Source of the DNA: CAISIP01 sp965278985
GTDB taxonomy: Bacteria; Pseudomonadota; Gammaproteobacteria; Burkholderiales; Burkholderiaceae_C
Reading direction: 5' to 3'
Assembly: GCA_965278985.1 (NCBI GenBank)
Contig: OZ257131.1
Coordinates: 4,650,001-4,714,000 of the forward strand
DNA length: 64,000 bases
Under the pieces are notes generated by a model. That model worked only from the letters and a program-made list of their open reading frames with translations, was not told the origin of the DNA and did not search any database. Position numbers and translations under genes: made by a program. Below, piece by piece: positions 33,796 to 42,586 of the stretch (within the stretch, counting starts at the first letter, position 1; the number at the start of each line of letters is the position of its first letter).

Positions 33796-35742
33796 CTACT
33801 GGGCGCCGGGGCCCGCCACCTCGGACACCAGCCGCTGCTTGCCGATCGGGCCCTGCGCCATGCCCTTCTGGACCGCCGCCAGGTCTTCCTCGCTGGGGTA
33901 CAGGCCCGCCACCCAATAGTCGAACACCCGCCGCGCGATGGGCGCCGCCTGCGCCGCGCCCCAGCCGGCGTTTTCCACGATCACGGCGACTGCGATGGTG
34001 GGTGCTTCGGCCGGCGCATAGGCGATGTACAGCGCATGGTCGCGCTGGTGCTCCGCCAGCTTCGCGGAGTTGTACTTGTCCTTGGAGGCGATGGTCACGG
34101 CCTGCGCCGTGCCCGTCTTGCCGGCCGAGCGGTAGGGCGCACCGGCGAAGATGCGGGTCGCCGTGCCCTCGTTGGTCACGCTGGACATGGCATCGCGCAC
34201 CACCGCCACGTTCTCGGGCTTGTAGCCCAGGTCCACCGCCGGCGGTGCGGGCAGCTCGTGCTTCTGGTGAGTCATTGCGTCTTGCACGCCCACCACGAGC
34301 CGCGGCGTGTGGCGCACGCCGTTGTTGGACAGCGTGGCGGTGGCGTGGGCCAGCTGCAGCATCGTGTAGTTGTTGTAGCCCTGGCCGATGCCCAGCGAGA
34401 TGGTCTCGCCGGCATACCACTTCTTCTGCTCGGGCCGCTTGTAGTAGTTGCGCTTCCAGGCCTGGCTGGGCAGGATGCCGCGCACCTCGCCGGGCAGGTC
34501 GATGCCGGTGATCTGGCCGAAGCCCAGGGGCTTCATGAAGTCGTGGATCGCGTCCACGCCCATGTCGTTGGCCAGCGAATAGAAATACACGTTGCTGGAC
34601 TTGGCGATGGCCGTGCGCATGTCCACCACGCCCAGCGCGATGTCGCCGTGGCTGCGGAAGGTGTGGCCGCCGAAGGTCCATGAGGCGTTGTCGACGATGG
34701 TGGTGCCGGGTGCGCGCTTGCCGGTCTGCAGCGCGCCGAGCGCCATGAAGGGCTTGTAGGTGGAGCCCGGCGGGTAGGTGCCCCGCAGCGCGCGGTTGAG
34801 CAGCGGCTTGTCCAGCGATTCGTTGAGCGCCTGCCAGTTCTCCACGTCGATGCCGTCCACGAAGAGGTTCGGGTCGAAGGTGGGCTTGCTCACGAAGGCA
34901 AGCACCTCGCCGTTGCGCGGGTCCAGCGCCACCAGCGCGCCACGGCGGTCGCCGAACATGTCTTCGACCAGCTTCTGCAGCTTGATGTCGATGGACAGCA
35001 TCACCGTGTCGCCGGCGATCGCCGCGTCGCTGGCAAGCTTGCGCACGGCCCGCCCGCCCGCGGCCGTCTCCACCGACTCCACGCCGGTGGTGCCGTGCAG
35101 CCGGCTTTCGTAACTCTGCTCGATGCCCAGCTTGCCGATGTACTCGGTGCCACGGTAGTTGGCCTGGTCCTCCGAGTCGTCGATGCGCTCCTTCTCGGAC
35201 TTGTTGATGCGCCCGATGTAGCCGATCACGTGGCTGCCCACCTCACCCAGCGGGTAGTTGCGGAACAGCCGCGCCTTGATCTCCACGCCGGGGAAGCGGT
35301 AGCGCTGCGCGGTGAAACGCGCGACCTCCTCGTCGCTGAGCTTGCTGCGCAGGGGGAGCGACTCGAAGCTGCGCGATTCCTCCTGCAGCTTCTTGAAGCG
35401 GCGTCGGTCGCGCGGCGTGATCGGCACCACCTCCGAGAGGGACGTCAACGTGGCGTCCAGGTCGTCGATCTTGGAGGGCGTGACCTCCAGCGTGTAGGCC
35501 GAGTAGTTGTTGGCCAGCACCACGCCGTTGCGGTCCAGGATCAGGCCGCGGTTGGGCACGATGGGCACGATGGCCGTGCGGTTGCTCTCCGCGCGTGCCA
35601 TGAGCTCGTCGTGGCGCTCCACCTGCAGCACCAGCAGCCGGCTCACGATCAGCAGGAAACACACGAGCACCACCCCCGCCATCACGGCGACGCGCAGGCG
35701 GAAACGCGAGAGCTCGACTTCGACGTTGCGCAGTTCGGTCAT
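33796..35742 (-). CDS. mrdA: Penicillin-binding protein 2 (peptidoglycan DD-transpeptidase of the elongasome)
   Basis: A 648-residue class B PBP that cross-links lateral-wall peptidoglycan. One N-terminal membrane helix (about 15-38) precedes the PBP dimerisation domain (about 60-235). The transpeptidase domain has the active Ser327 in STYK, SSN at 382-384 and KTGTA from Lys542, all intact. It lies 12 bp after mreD and ends before a strong terminator. No rodA follows, although rodA commonly accompanies mrdA. Confidence 0.97.
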   Translation of the reverse strand: MTELRNVEVELSRFRLRVAVMAGVVLVCFLLIVSRLLVLQVERHDELMARAESNRTAIVPIVPNRGLILDRNGVVLANNYSAYTLEVTPSKIDDLDATLTSLSEVVPITPRDRRRFKKLQEESRSFESLPLRSKLSDEEVARFTAQRYRFPGVEIKARLFRNYPLGEVGSHVIGYIGRINKSEKERIDDSEDQANYRGTEYIGKLGIEQSYESRLHGTTGVESVETAAGGRAVRKLASDAAIAGDTVMLSIDIKLQKLVEDMFGDRRGALVALDPRNGEVLAFVSKPTFDPNLFVDGIDVENWQALNESLDKPLLNRALRGTYPPGSTYKPFMALGALQTGKRAPGTTIVDNASWTFGGHTFRSHGDIALGVVDMRTAIAKSSNVYFYSLANDMGVDAIHDFMKPLGFGQITGIDLPGEVRGILPSQAWKRNYYKRPEQKKWYAGETISLGIGQGYNNYTMLQLAHATATLSNNGVRHTPRLVVGVQDAMTHQKHELPAPPAVDLGYKPENVAVVRDAMSSVTNEGTATRIFAGAPYRSAGKTGTAQAVTIASKDKYNSAKLAEHQRDHALYIAYAPAEAPTIAVAVIVENAGWGAAQAAPIARRVFDYWVAGLYPSEEDLAAVQKGMAQGPIGKQRLVSEVAGPGAQ

Positions 35743-35754
35743 GGCGGCATGGCG

Positions 35755-36285
35755 CTACAGAGGGCGGTTGGCATCGGGGTCGGGCGCGCGGCGCTGAGGC
35801 ACCAGCAGCAATACGCTCACCACGGGCCACAACACGGCCTGCAGGAACGGCGCGATCAGCATCGACAGGCCGGGGAAACTGCCGCCGGCCAGCATTTGCG
35901 TGACCAGCTCGAGCAGCTGCGCGGCAATGAACAGTGGCAGCACCTGCAGCGCCTGCGAGGGCACGCTGAACCACAACAACCGGCGGTGGATCATGATGGC
36001 CAGGAAACTCAGGACCGCATAGGCCAGCGCATGCGCGCCCAGCAGGCCGGCCTGGTGCACATCCATCGCCAGGCCGAAGACAAAGGCCACGCCGATGCCC
36101 ACGCGCTGCGGCTGGTGCACGCTCCAGAACACCAGCGCCAGCGCCAGCCAGTCGGGCACCCAGGCCGCGCGGCCCCACAGGCCCATGTTCTGCAGCATGT
36201 TGAGCATCAGCGCCACCAGCAAGGTGACACCGATGAAGAAGGGGTTGGCCGGCAGCAGCAGCTGCTGGCCCTGGCGCATGATCAT
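35755..36285 (-). CDS. mreD: Rod shape-determining protein MreD
   Basis: A 176-residue inner-membrane protein with five to six helices and the family segments PDWLALALVFWSVHQPQRVGIGVAFVFGLAMDVHQAGLLGAHALAYA. It links MreC to the elongasome membrane core. The ATG overlaps the mreC stop by 4 bp (ATGA) and mrdA starts 12 bp downstream, so the order mreC-mreD-mrdA is translationally coupled. Confidence 0.95.
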   Translation of the reverse strand: MIMRQGQQLLLPANPFFIGVTLLVALMLNMLQNMGLWGRAAWVPDWLALALVFWSVHQPQRVGIGVAFVFGLAMDVHQAGLLGAHALAYAVLSFLAIMIHRRLLWFSVPSQALQVLPLFIAAQLLELVTQMLAGGSFPGLSMLIAPFLQAVLWPVVSVLLLVPQRRAPDPDANRPL

Positions 36286-37205
36286 TTGCGGGCTCCCCGG
36301 GCGGACGGCGCCGTCGGCGCCGAGGCGCCATCCTCCGGCATGGGCGCGGCAGGGGGCGTGGCCGGCTGCAACACCATCACGTGCAGCGTGGCTCCCACGC
36401 GTGCGAAGGGCAGCAGCGTGACCCGCGCGAAGGACGAGTCCGCGCGCCGCTCCACATGCTCTACGCGCGCCACCTGCAGGCCCGGCGGGTACACGCCATC
36501 CACCCCGCTGGTGGCGAGCACATCACCTTGCTGGATGTCGGTGGCCACGGCCATGAAGCGCAGTTCCAGCCGGCCCGGCTTGCCCGGATCGCCGAAAGCC
36601 ACGCCACGCACGCCGGTGCGGGTGTTGAGCACGGGAATGGCCTGGTCGCGGTCGGTCAGCAGCGTGACCTCGCTGCCCTGCGCGAAGCTGCGCGTCACCT
36701 GGCCCAGCACGCCCACGTCGTCGATCACCGGGGCCCCCGCGCGCACGCCATCCAGCAGGCCCTTGTCGAGCACGATCTTGCGGCTGTAGGGATCGGCGGC
36801 GTCATAGAGCACCTGTGCCATCAAGGCCTGCGTGCTGACGCGCCCGCGCAGCTCCAGCAGCGCGCGCAGGCGGGTGTTTTCGAGCTGCAGCTGTTCGACC
36901 TGCTGCGCACGCAGCGCCTGCTGGCCCATCGCCAGGCGCGCCTGCGCCTCGCTCTGCTGCGCCGTGCGCAGCCCCTGGAAATACCCGCCAGCGGTCTGCG
37001 TCCACTGCACCGGCTGCAGCACGATCCAGCGCACAGGGGACAGCGCCGTGGCCAGCACGGCGCGCAAGGGTTCGGTCACATGGAAACGCGCGTCGGCCAC
37101 CATCAGGAACATCGCCAACGCACCACACATGACCAGCTTGGACAACGCGGATGGCCCCTGCCGGAAGAACGGCGGTGGGGTGCGGTCGAGCGTACCAAGT
37201 GGCAT
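36282..37205 (-). CDS. mreC: Rod shape-determining protein MreC
   Basis: A 307-residue bitopic protein: basic N-terminus, one membrane helix (LVMCGALAMFLMVADARF), a coiled coil (about 75-115, EAQARLAMGQQALRAQQVEQLQLENTRLRALLE shortened here to its positions), then the beta-barrel MreC domain with GVLGQV and GVRGVAFG. The C-tail is Pro/Ala-rich. It contacts PBP2 in the periplasm and activates wall synthesis. It is separated from mreB by 116 bp containing a strong hairpin, unlike the overlapping mreC-mreD junction. Confidence 0.95.
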   Translation of the reverse strand: MPLGTLDRTPPPFFRQGPSALSKLVMCGALAMFLMVADARFHVTEPLRAVLATALSPVRWIVLQPVQWTQTAGGYFQGLRTAQQSEAQARLAMGQQALRAQQVEQLQLENTRLRALLELRGRVSTQALMAQVLYDAADPYSRKIVLDKGLLDGVRAGAPVIDDVGVLGQVTRSFAQGSEVTLLTDRDQAIPVLNTRTGVRGVAFGDPGKPGRLELRFMAVATDIQQGDVLATSGVDGVYPPGLQVARVEHVERRADSSFARVTLLPFARVGATLHVMVLQPATPPAAPMPEDGASAPTAPSARGARK

Positions 37206-37279
37206 GGCCGTGTATTGTCACTGCAGTGCGCCAGTTTGCGATGGCGTCCCGCGTGCTGGCAGGGAGATCGGTGCGGCCC

Positions 37280-37306
37280 CGCAGCCACGCCGCGGCGTGG
37301 GCTGCG
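37280..37306 (-). promoter_or_regulatory. Intercistronic hairpin between mreB and mreC
   Basis: CGCAGCC-A-CGCCG is mirrored by CGGCG-T-GGGCTGCG with one bulged base, giving a 13-bp GC-rich stem starting 15 bp beyond the mreB stop. No T-tract follows on the minus strand, so it looks more like an mRNA-stabilising or partial-termination element than a full terminator. Confidence 0.5.
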
Positions 37307-37321
37307 ACAGGCCCCGGGAGC

Positions 37322-38365
37322 TTATTCGTAGGTGAAGATCGAGCCCATGCGGTCCATGCTGTCGAGCGCGATGCCGCAGCCGCGCACCACGCAGGTCAGC
37401 GGATCCTCGGCCACCAGCACGGGCAGGCCCGTCTCCTCGGCCAGCAGGCGGTCGAGGTCGCGCAGCAAGGCGCCGCCGCCGGTGAGCATCATGCCCCGGT
37501 CGGCGATGTCGGCGCCCAGCTCGGGCGGCGTCTGTTCCAGCGCGTTCTTCACGGCGGAAACGATGTTGTTGAGCGGGTCAGTCAGCGCCTCCAGGATCTC
37601 GTTGGACGAGATCGTGAAGCTGCGGGGCACGCCTTCGGAGAGGTTGCGCCCGCGCACTTCCATCTCCTTGACCTCGCTGCCGGGGAAGGCCGAGCCGATC
37701 TTCTTCTTGATGGCCTCGGCCGTGGGCTCGCCGATCAGCATGCCGTAGTTGCGGCGGATGTAGTTGATGATGGCCTCGTCGAACTTGTCGCCGCCCACCC
37801 GCACGCTGCCCTTGTAGACCATGCCGCCCAGGCTGATCACACCCACCTCGGTGGTGCCGCCGCCGATGTCCACCACCATCGAGCCGCTGGCCTCGCTGAC
37901 CGGAAGACCCGCGCCCAGGGCGGCCGCCATGGGCTCCTCGATCAGCCGCACCACGCTGGCGCCGGCGCCCAGCGCCGATTCGCGGATCGCGCGGCGCTCG
38001 ACCTGGGTGGAGCCGCAGGGCACGCAGATGATGATGCGCGGGCTGGGCCGGAAGATGCCCCGCACCAGCACCATCTTGATGAACTGCTTGAGCATCTGCT
38101 CGGTGAAGGTGAAGTCGGCGATCACGCCGTCCTTCATGGGCCGGATGGCCTCGATATTGCCGGGCACCTTGCCCAGCATCGCCTTGGCTTCCTTGCCGAC
38201 GGCCTGGATGGCCTTCTTGCCCTGGGGGCCGCCTTCGTGGCGGATCGCCACCACGGAGGGCTCGTCGAGGACGATGCCCTTGTCACGTACATAGATAAGG
38301 GTGTTGGCCGTGCCCAGATCGATGGCCATGTCAGTGGAGAAGTACTGACGGAATGCTCCAAACAT
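37322..38365 (-). CDS. mreB: Rod shape-determining actin MreB
   Basis: A 347-residue bacterial actin that polymerises under the membrane and positions the elongasome. The start ATG 38365 (MFGAFRQYFSTDMAIDLGTANTLIYV) has AGAGGA upstream and gives the standard family length. Phosphate loops DLGTANT and DIGGGTTEVGV and the adenosine motif TGGGALLRDLD are visible. It is the first gene of mreB-mreC-mreD-mrdA and is divergent from gatCAB. Confidence 0.97.
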   Translation of the reverse strand: MFGAFRQYFSTDMAIDLGTANTLIYVRDKGIVLDEPSVVAIRHEGGPQGKKAIQAVGKEAKAMLGKVPGNIEAIRPMKDGVIADFTFTEQMLKQFIKMVLVRGIFRPSPRIIICVPCGSTQVERRAIRESALGAGASVVRLIEEPMAAALGAGLPVSEASGSMVVDIGGGTTEVGVISLGGMVYKGSVRVGGDKFDEAIINYIRRNYGMLIGEPTAEAIKKKIGSAFPGSEVKEMEVRGRNLSEGVPRSFTISSNEILEALTDPLNNIVSAVKNALEQTPPELGADIADRGMMLTGGGALLRDLDRLLAEETGLPVLVAEDPLTCVVRGCGIALDSMDRMGSIFTYE

Positions 38366-38580
38366 CAAAATCCTCTCGGGCACGGCATGCGCTTCGGCAC
38401 GCCGTCGCCATATTGACCAGCCAGAAAAATACGGGGCTTTCGCGCCACTTTCGCCTCAGATACCGCAGGTTCGGGGGGTGGCGCGCAAAGGCGGGATAAT
38501 ACCCGATCCCCTGTAGGCGAACGCCCCGCAGAGGCCTTCCAGGCCCCATGCGGCGCCCCTTTCCGCACCCCCATCCCACC
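38366..38580. promoter_or_regulatory. Divergent mreB / gatC promoter region
   Basis: This 215-bp gap has a -10-like GATAAT at 38495-38500 on the plus strand; the same site read on the minus strand gives TATTATC. It could serve either direction. No good -35 is present at the usual spacing for either, so only the general promoter location is supported. Confidence 0.35.
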
Positions 38581-38880
38581 ATGTCCCTGAGTTCCACCGA
38601 CATCCAACGCATCGCCGCCCTGGCGCGCCTGGAGCTAGGCTCTAGCGAAAGCGAGCGCATGCTGACGAACCTCAACAGCTTCTTCGACATCGTCGAGCAG
38701 ATGCGCGCGGTCGACACCTCCGGCATCGCGCCGCTGGCGCACCCTTTTGAAACCGTGCGTGACATCGCCTTGCGGCTGCGCGACGACGAAGTACGCGAAA
38801 CCAACCAGCGGGAAGCCAACCAGCGCAGCGCGCCGGCGGTCGAGAACGGGCTCTTCCTGGTACCCAAGGTGATCGAGTGA
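38581..38880 (+). CDS. gatC: Aspartyl/glutamyl-tRNA amidotransferase subunit C
   Basis: A 99-residue subunit that wraps around and stabilises GatA in the GatCAB complex. The start ATG 38581 (MSLSSTDIQRIAALARLELG) gives the usual length; the in-frame ATG at 38548 adds a Pro/His-rich leader. Family motifs are the N-terminal helix IQRIAALARLEL, MRAVDTSGIAPLAHPFE and LRDDEV near the middle, and the C-terminal NGLFLVPKVIE. GatA follows after 13 bp. Confidence 0.95.
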   Translation: MSLSSTDIQRIAALARLELGSSESERMLTNLNSFFDIVEQMRAVDTSGIAPLAHPFETVRDIALRLRDDEVRETNQREANQRSAPAVENGLFLVPKVIE

Positions 38881-38893
38881 GGACGGCACGACC

Positions 38894-40405
38894 ATGAGTT
38901 CCTCCACCGATCTGCACGACCGTTCCCTCGTCCAACTGGCTGAGGGACTGCGCCAGCGCGAGTTTTCCGCCGTCGAAGCCGCCGCCCACTTCATGGCCCG
39001 CGCGCAGGCGCACCAGGACCTGGGTTGTTACGTGGCCCAGGACGAGGCCGTGACATTGGCCCAGGCGCGCGCCGCCGACCAGCGCATCGCCGCCGGCCAG
39101 GCCGGCCCGCTGGAAGGGCTGCCGCTGGCCCACAAGGACATCTTCGTCACGCGCGACTTTCCCACCACGGCGGGCTCGCGCATGCTTGCCGGCTACCGCT
39201 CACCCTTCGACGCCACCGTCGTGGCGCGCCTGGCCGAAGCCGGCGCGACCACGCTGGGCAAGCTCAACTGCGACGAGTTCGCCATGGGCTCGTCGAACGA
39301 GAACTCGGCCGTCGCACCCGTGGGCTACACCCAGCCCATCCCCGTCGCCAACCCCTGGAACCGCGCCCACATCCCCGGTGGCTCCTCGGGCGCCAGCGCC
39401 GTGGCCGTGGCTGCGCGCCTGGCACCGGCCACCACCGGCACCGACACGGGTGGCTCGATCCGCCAGCCGGCGTCGTTCTGCGGCGTGACCGGCATCAAGC
39501 CGACCTACGGGCGCGCCTCGCGCTACGGCATGGTGGCCTTCGCCTCCAGCCTGGACCAGGCCGGGCCGATGGCGCGTTCGGCCGAGGACTGTGCGCTGCT
39601 GCTCTCGACGATCTGCGGCCCGGACCCGGACCGGGACTCGACCTCGCTGGACATCCCCGCCGAGGACTTCGGCCGCGACCTGGGCAAGCCGTTGGATGGG
39701 CTGCGCATCGGCATCCCGGCCGAGTTCTTCGGCCCTGGCGTGGCCGACGACGTGCGTGCGCCCATCGAGGCCGCGCTGCAGCAGTACGAGCGCCTGGGCG
39801 CACGCCGCGTGCCGATCTCGCTGCCGCGCACCGAGCTGGCCATTCCCGTCTACTACATCATTGCGCCGGCCGAGGCTTCGAGCAACCTGAGCCGCTTCGA
39901 CGGCGTGAAGTTCGGCCACCGCGCCGCGCACTACACCGACCTGCAGGACATGTACCGCAAGACCCGCGCCGAAGGCTTCGGCGACGAGGTCAAGCGCCGC
40001 ATCATGGTGGGCACCTACGTGCTCTCGCATGGCTACTACGACGCCTACTACCTGCAGGCCCAGAAAATCCGCCGCCTGCTGGCCGACGACTTCCAGCGCG
40101 CCTTCGCCGAATGCGACATCATCGCCGGCCCGGCCGCCCCGACGGTCGCCTGGAAGATCGGCGAGAAGAGCGACGATCCGGTCGCCAACTACCTGGCTGA
40201 CATCTTCACGCTGCCGGCTTCGCTGGCCGGCCTGCCGGGCATGAGCCTGCCGGTGGGCTTTGGCGGGAATTTGAAAGAGGGCAATGGCCTGCCCGTGGGC
40301 CTGCAGCTGATCGGCAACTACCTGCAGGAGGCGCGGCTGCTCAACGCCGCGCACCAGTTCCAGCAGGCCACCGACTTCCACCTCCGCAAGCCGGAGGGCT
40401 TCTGA
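38894..40405 (+). CDS. gatA: Aspartyl/glutamyl-tRNA amidotransferase subunit A
   Basis: A 503-residue amidase-signature enzyme that releases ammonia from glutamine for tRNA-bound Asp/Glu amidation. The Ser-cisSer-Lys triad is intact: Lys81 in AHKDIF, Ser164 in PGGSSGAS and Ser188 in GTDTGGSIRQPAS. It lies 13 bp after gatC and 2 bp before gatB, a standard three-gene operon. The presence of gatCAB implies that tRNA-Asn and/or tRNA-Gln are charged by the indirect route. Confidence 0.97.
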   Translation: MSSSTDLHDRSLVQLAEGLRQREFSAVEAAAHFMARAQAHQDLGCYVAQDEAVTLAQARAADQRIAAGQAGPLEGLPLAHKDIFVTRDFPTTAGSRMLAGYRSPFDATVVARLAEAGATTLGKLNCDEFAMGSSNENSAVAPVGYTQPIPVANPWNRAHIPGGSSGASAVAVAARLAPATTGTDTGGSIRQPASFCGVTGIKPTYGRASRYGMVAFASSLDQAGPMARSAEDCALLLSTICGPDPDRDSTSLDIPAEDFGRDLGKPLDGLRIGIPAEFFGPGVADDVRAPIEAALQQYERLGARRVPISLPRTELAIPVYYIIAPAEASSNLSRFDGVKFGHRAAHYTDLQDMYRKTRAEGFGDEVKRRIMVGTYVLSHGYYDAYYLQAQKIRRLLADDFQRAFAECDIIAGPAAPTVAWKIGEKSDDPVANYLADIFTLPASLAGLPGMSLPVGFGGNLKEGNGLPVGLQLIGNYLQEARLLNAAHQFQQATDFHLRKPEGF

Positions 40406-40407
40406 CC

Positions 40408-41874
40408 ATGGCATCCACCTCCACCACCAAGACCCTGCTGGTGCGCGGCTACGAAGTCGTGATCGGCTTCGAGACCCACGCGCAGCTCTCCACCGTCTCC
40501 AAGATCTTCAGCCGTGCCGCCACCGCGTTCGGCGCCGAGCCCAACACCCAGGCCTGCGCCGTGGACCTGGCGCTGCCGGGTACCTTGCCCGTGATGAACA
40601 AGGGTGCGGTTGAGCGCGCGATCCGCTTCGGCCTGGCCATCGGCGCCCACATCGCGCCACGCAGCATCTTCGCGCGCAAGAACTATTTCTACCCCGACCT
40701 GCCCAAGGGCTACCAGATCAGCCAGTTCGAGATCCCGGTGGTGCAGGGCGGCGGCGTGGAGTTCTTCCTGGAAGGCGAGAAGCGCCATGTACGCCTGGTG
40801 CGCGCGCACCTGGAGGAAGACGCCGGCAAATCGCTGCACGAAGACTTCGTGGGTCAGTCGGGCATCGACCTGAACCGCGCCGGCACGCCGCTGCTGGAGA
40901 TCGTGACCGAGCCGGACATGCGCTCCTCCGCCGAGGCCGTGGCTTATGCTAAGGAGCTGCACAAGATCGTGACCTGGATCGGCATCTGCGATGGCAACAT
41001 GCAGGAGGGCAGCTTCCGCTGCGACGCCAACGTCTCCGTGCGCAAGCCGGGCGCCGAACTGGGCACGCGCCGCGAGATCAAGAACCTGAACAGCTTCAAG
41101 TTCATGCAGCAGGCCATCGACTACGAAGTCCAGTGGCAGATCGACGAGATCGAGGACGGCCGCGCGATCCAGCAGGCCACGGTGCTGTTCAACCCCGACA
41201 CGGGCGAGACGCGCGCCATGCGCACCAAGGAAGATGCGGCCGACTACCGCTATTTCCCCGACCCGGACCTGCCGCCGCTGGTGATCGATCCCGTATGGGT
41301 GGAGGCCGTGCGTGCGCAGATGCCCACGCTGCCGCGCGAGATGGCACGCGACTTCGAGACACGGTACGGCCTGCCCGAGTACGACGCGGCCACACTCACG
41401 CAGAACCCGGCCCTGGCGCGTTACTTCCAGCAGGCCGTGGCCCTGGAAGGCGTTCCCCCGAAGCTCGTCAGCAACTGGGTCATGGGCGAGCTGTCGCGCC
41501 GCCTCAACGAAGCAGAGCGCTCCGCCGACGATGCGCCCATCCCGGCCACCGCGTTGGCCACGCTGGTCATGCGCATCGCATCGGGCAAGGTATCGCACAG
41601 CGCCGCGCGCCAGGTCTTCGATACCCTGTGGTCCGGCGAAGGCCAGGACGTGGACCAGGTCATCCGCGACAAGGGCCTGGAGCAGATGGACGACTCCGCC
41701 GCGCTGGAGAAGATCCTCGATGAGGTCATCGCCGCGAATGCCAAGAGCGTCGAGGAGTTCCGCCAGGGCAAGGACAAGGCCTTCAACGCACTCGTGGGCC
41801 AGGCCATGAAGGCCAGCAAGGGCAAGGCCAACCCCACGCAGGTCAACGAACTCCTGCGCAAGAAGCTGGGTTAG
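40408..41874 (+). CDS. gatB: Aspartyl/glutamyl-tRNA amidotransferase subunit B
   Basis: A 488-residue kinase/transamidase subunit that phosphorylates the tRNA-bound acidic residue and receives ammonia from GatA. Conserved segments are VIGFETHAQL, YPDLPKGYQISQFE, SGIDLNRAGTPLLEIVTEPDMRS and GSFRCDANVSVRKPG; the helical plus YqeY-like tail (about 330-488) ends with KANPTQVNELLRKKLG. Last gene of gatCAB. Confidence 0.97.
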   Translation: MASTSTTKTLLVRGYEVVIGFETHAQLSTVSKIFSRAATAFGAEPNTQACAVDLALPGTLPVMNKGAVERAIRFGLAIGAHIAPRSIFARKNYFYPDLPKGYQISQFEIPVVQGGGVEFFLEGEKRHVRLVRAHLEEDAGKSLHEDFVGQSGIDLNRAGTPLLEIVTEPDMRSSAEAVAYAKELHKIVTWIGICDGNMQEGSFRCDANVSVRKPGAELGTRREIKNLNSFKFMQQAIDYEVQWQIDEIEDGRAIQQATVLFNPDTGETRAMRTKEDAADYRYFPDPDLPPLVIDPVWVEAVRAQMPTLPREMARDFETRYGLPEYDAATLTQNPALARYFQQAVALEGVPPKLVSNWVMGELSRRLNEAERSADDAPIPATALATLVMRIASGKVSHSAARQVFDTLWSGEGQDVDQVIRDKGLEQMDDSAALEKILDEVIAANAKSVEEFRQGKDKAFNALVGQAMKASKGKANPTQVNELLRKKLG

Positions 41875-41911
41875 TTAGTCGGCAGCTCCATGCCACCGGG
41901 CGCGCGCAGCC

Positions 41912-42565
41912 TCAGCGCGCGGCCCAGAGCTGCTTGAGCCGCGCCAGTTCTTCGTTGAAGCGCTCGTCGATGCGCGCACGCTCAGCCTCCTGCGCGGCGA
42001 TGAAGCGCGCCTGCTCCTCCAGGGCTTTCTCGGTCTCGCTCTTGTGCGCACGCAGGACGGCGGGCGCCTTGCTGGGGTCTTTGCGAAAGAACTCCATTTC
42101 GTCGTCGATCTTGCGCTGCTCGGTGCGCAGCCCGGCCGTGCGCTGGTTGGCAAGCGCGATGGCAGCGGACACCCGGCCCAGCGCCTCGGCCCGCTCGCGG
42201 TCATGGACCTGCTGGTTGGGATAACGCACGAGCAGCGCGCGCTCCAAGCGCCGTGCTTCCTGCTCCTGCGCCCGTGCATCGGCCTCGGCCCGTTGCCGCG
42301 CATCCTGCTCCGCGCGTTGGGTGGCCGTCTGGGGCGGCATGATGCGCGCCTTCACCGTGCCGCTGGGGCCCAGCACACGTTGCTCGCGGTCCGCGCAGGC
42401 GGGGATGGGGCGGTCAGACGTGAGGTTGTTGCCGCGGGCGTCCGTGCACACGTAGGTACCGGCCATGGGCTGCGTGCCCTGGGCCCATGCCGTCACGCCC
42501 CACAGGCTGGCGGAGAGGCAGGCCCAGAAGGTCCAGGAACGGCAACACGAGGCGATCAGCGGCAT
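41912..42565 (-). CDS. Exported DUF4124-type protein with long charged coiled coil
   Basis: A 217-residue protein with a signal peptide (SWTFWACLSASLWGVTAWA), a short N-terminal domain of the DUF4124 style (YVCTDARGNNLTSDRPIPAC, two cysteines), and then a long Arg/Glu/Ala-rich helix (about 75-215) likely to be a coiled coil. It is probably periplasmic. It starts 21 bp after pyrE ends and is probably co-transcribed with it. No function is assigned to the family. Confidence 0.75.
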   Translation of the reverse strand: MPLIASCCRSWTFWACLSASLWGVTAWAQGTQPMAGTYVCTDARGNNLTSDRPIPACADREQRVLGPSGTVKARIMPPQTATQRAEQDARQRAEADARAQEQEARRLERALLVRYPNQQVHDRERAEALGRVSAAIALANQRTAGLRTEQRKIDDEMEFFRKDPSKAPAVLRAHKSETEKALEEQARFIAAQEAERARIDERFNEELARLKQLWAAR

Positions 42566-42586
42566 GGGAGGATGCGTAGTTGTTCT

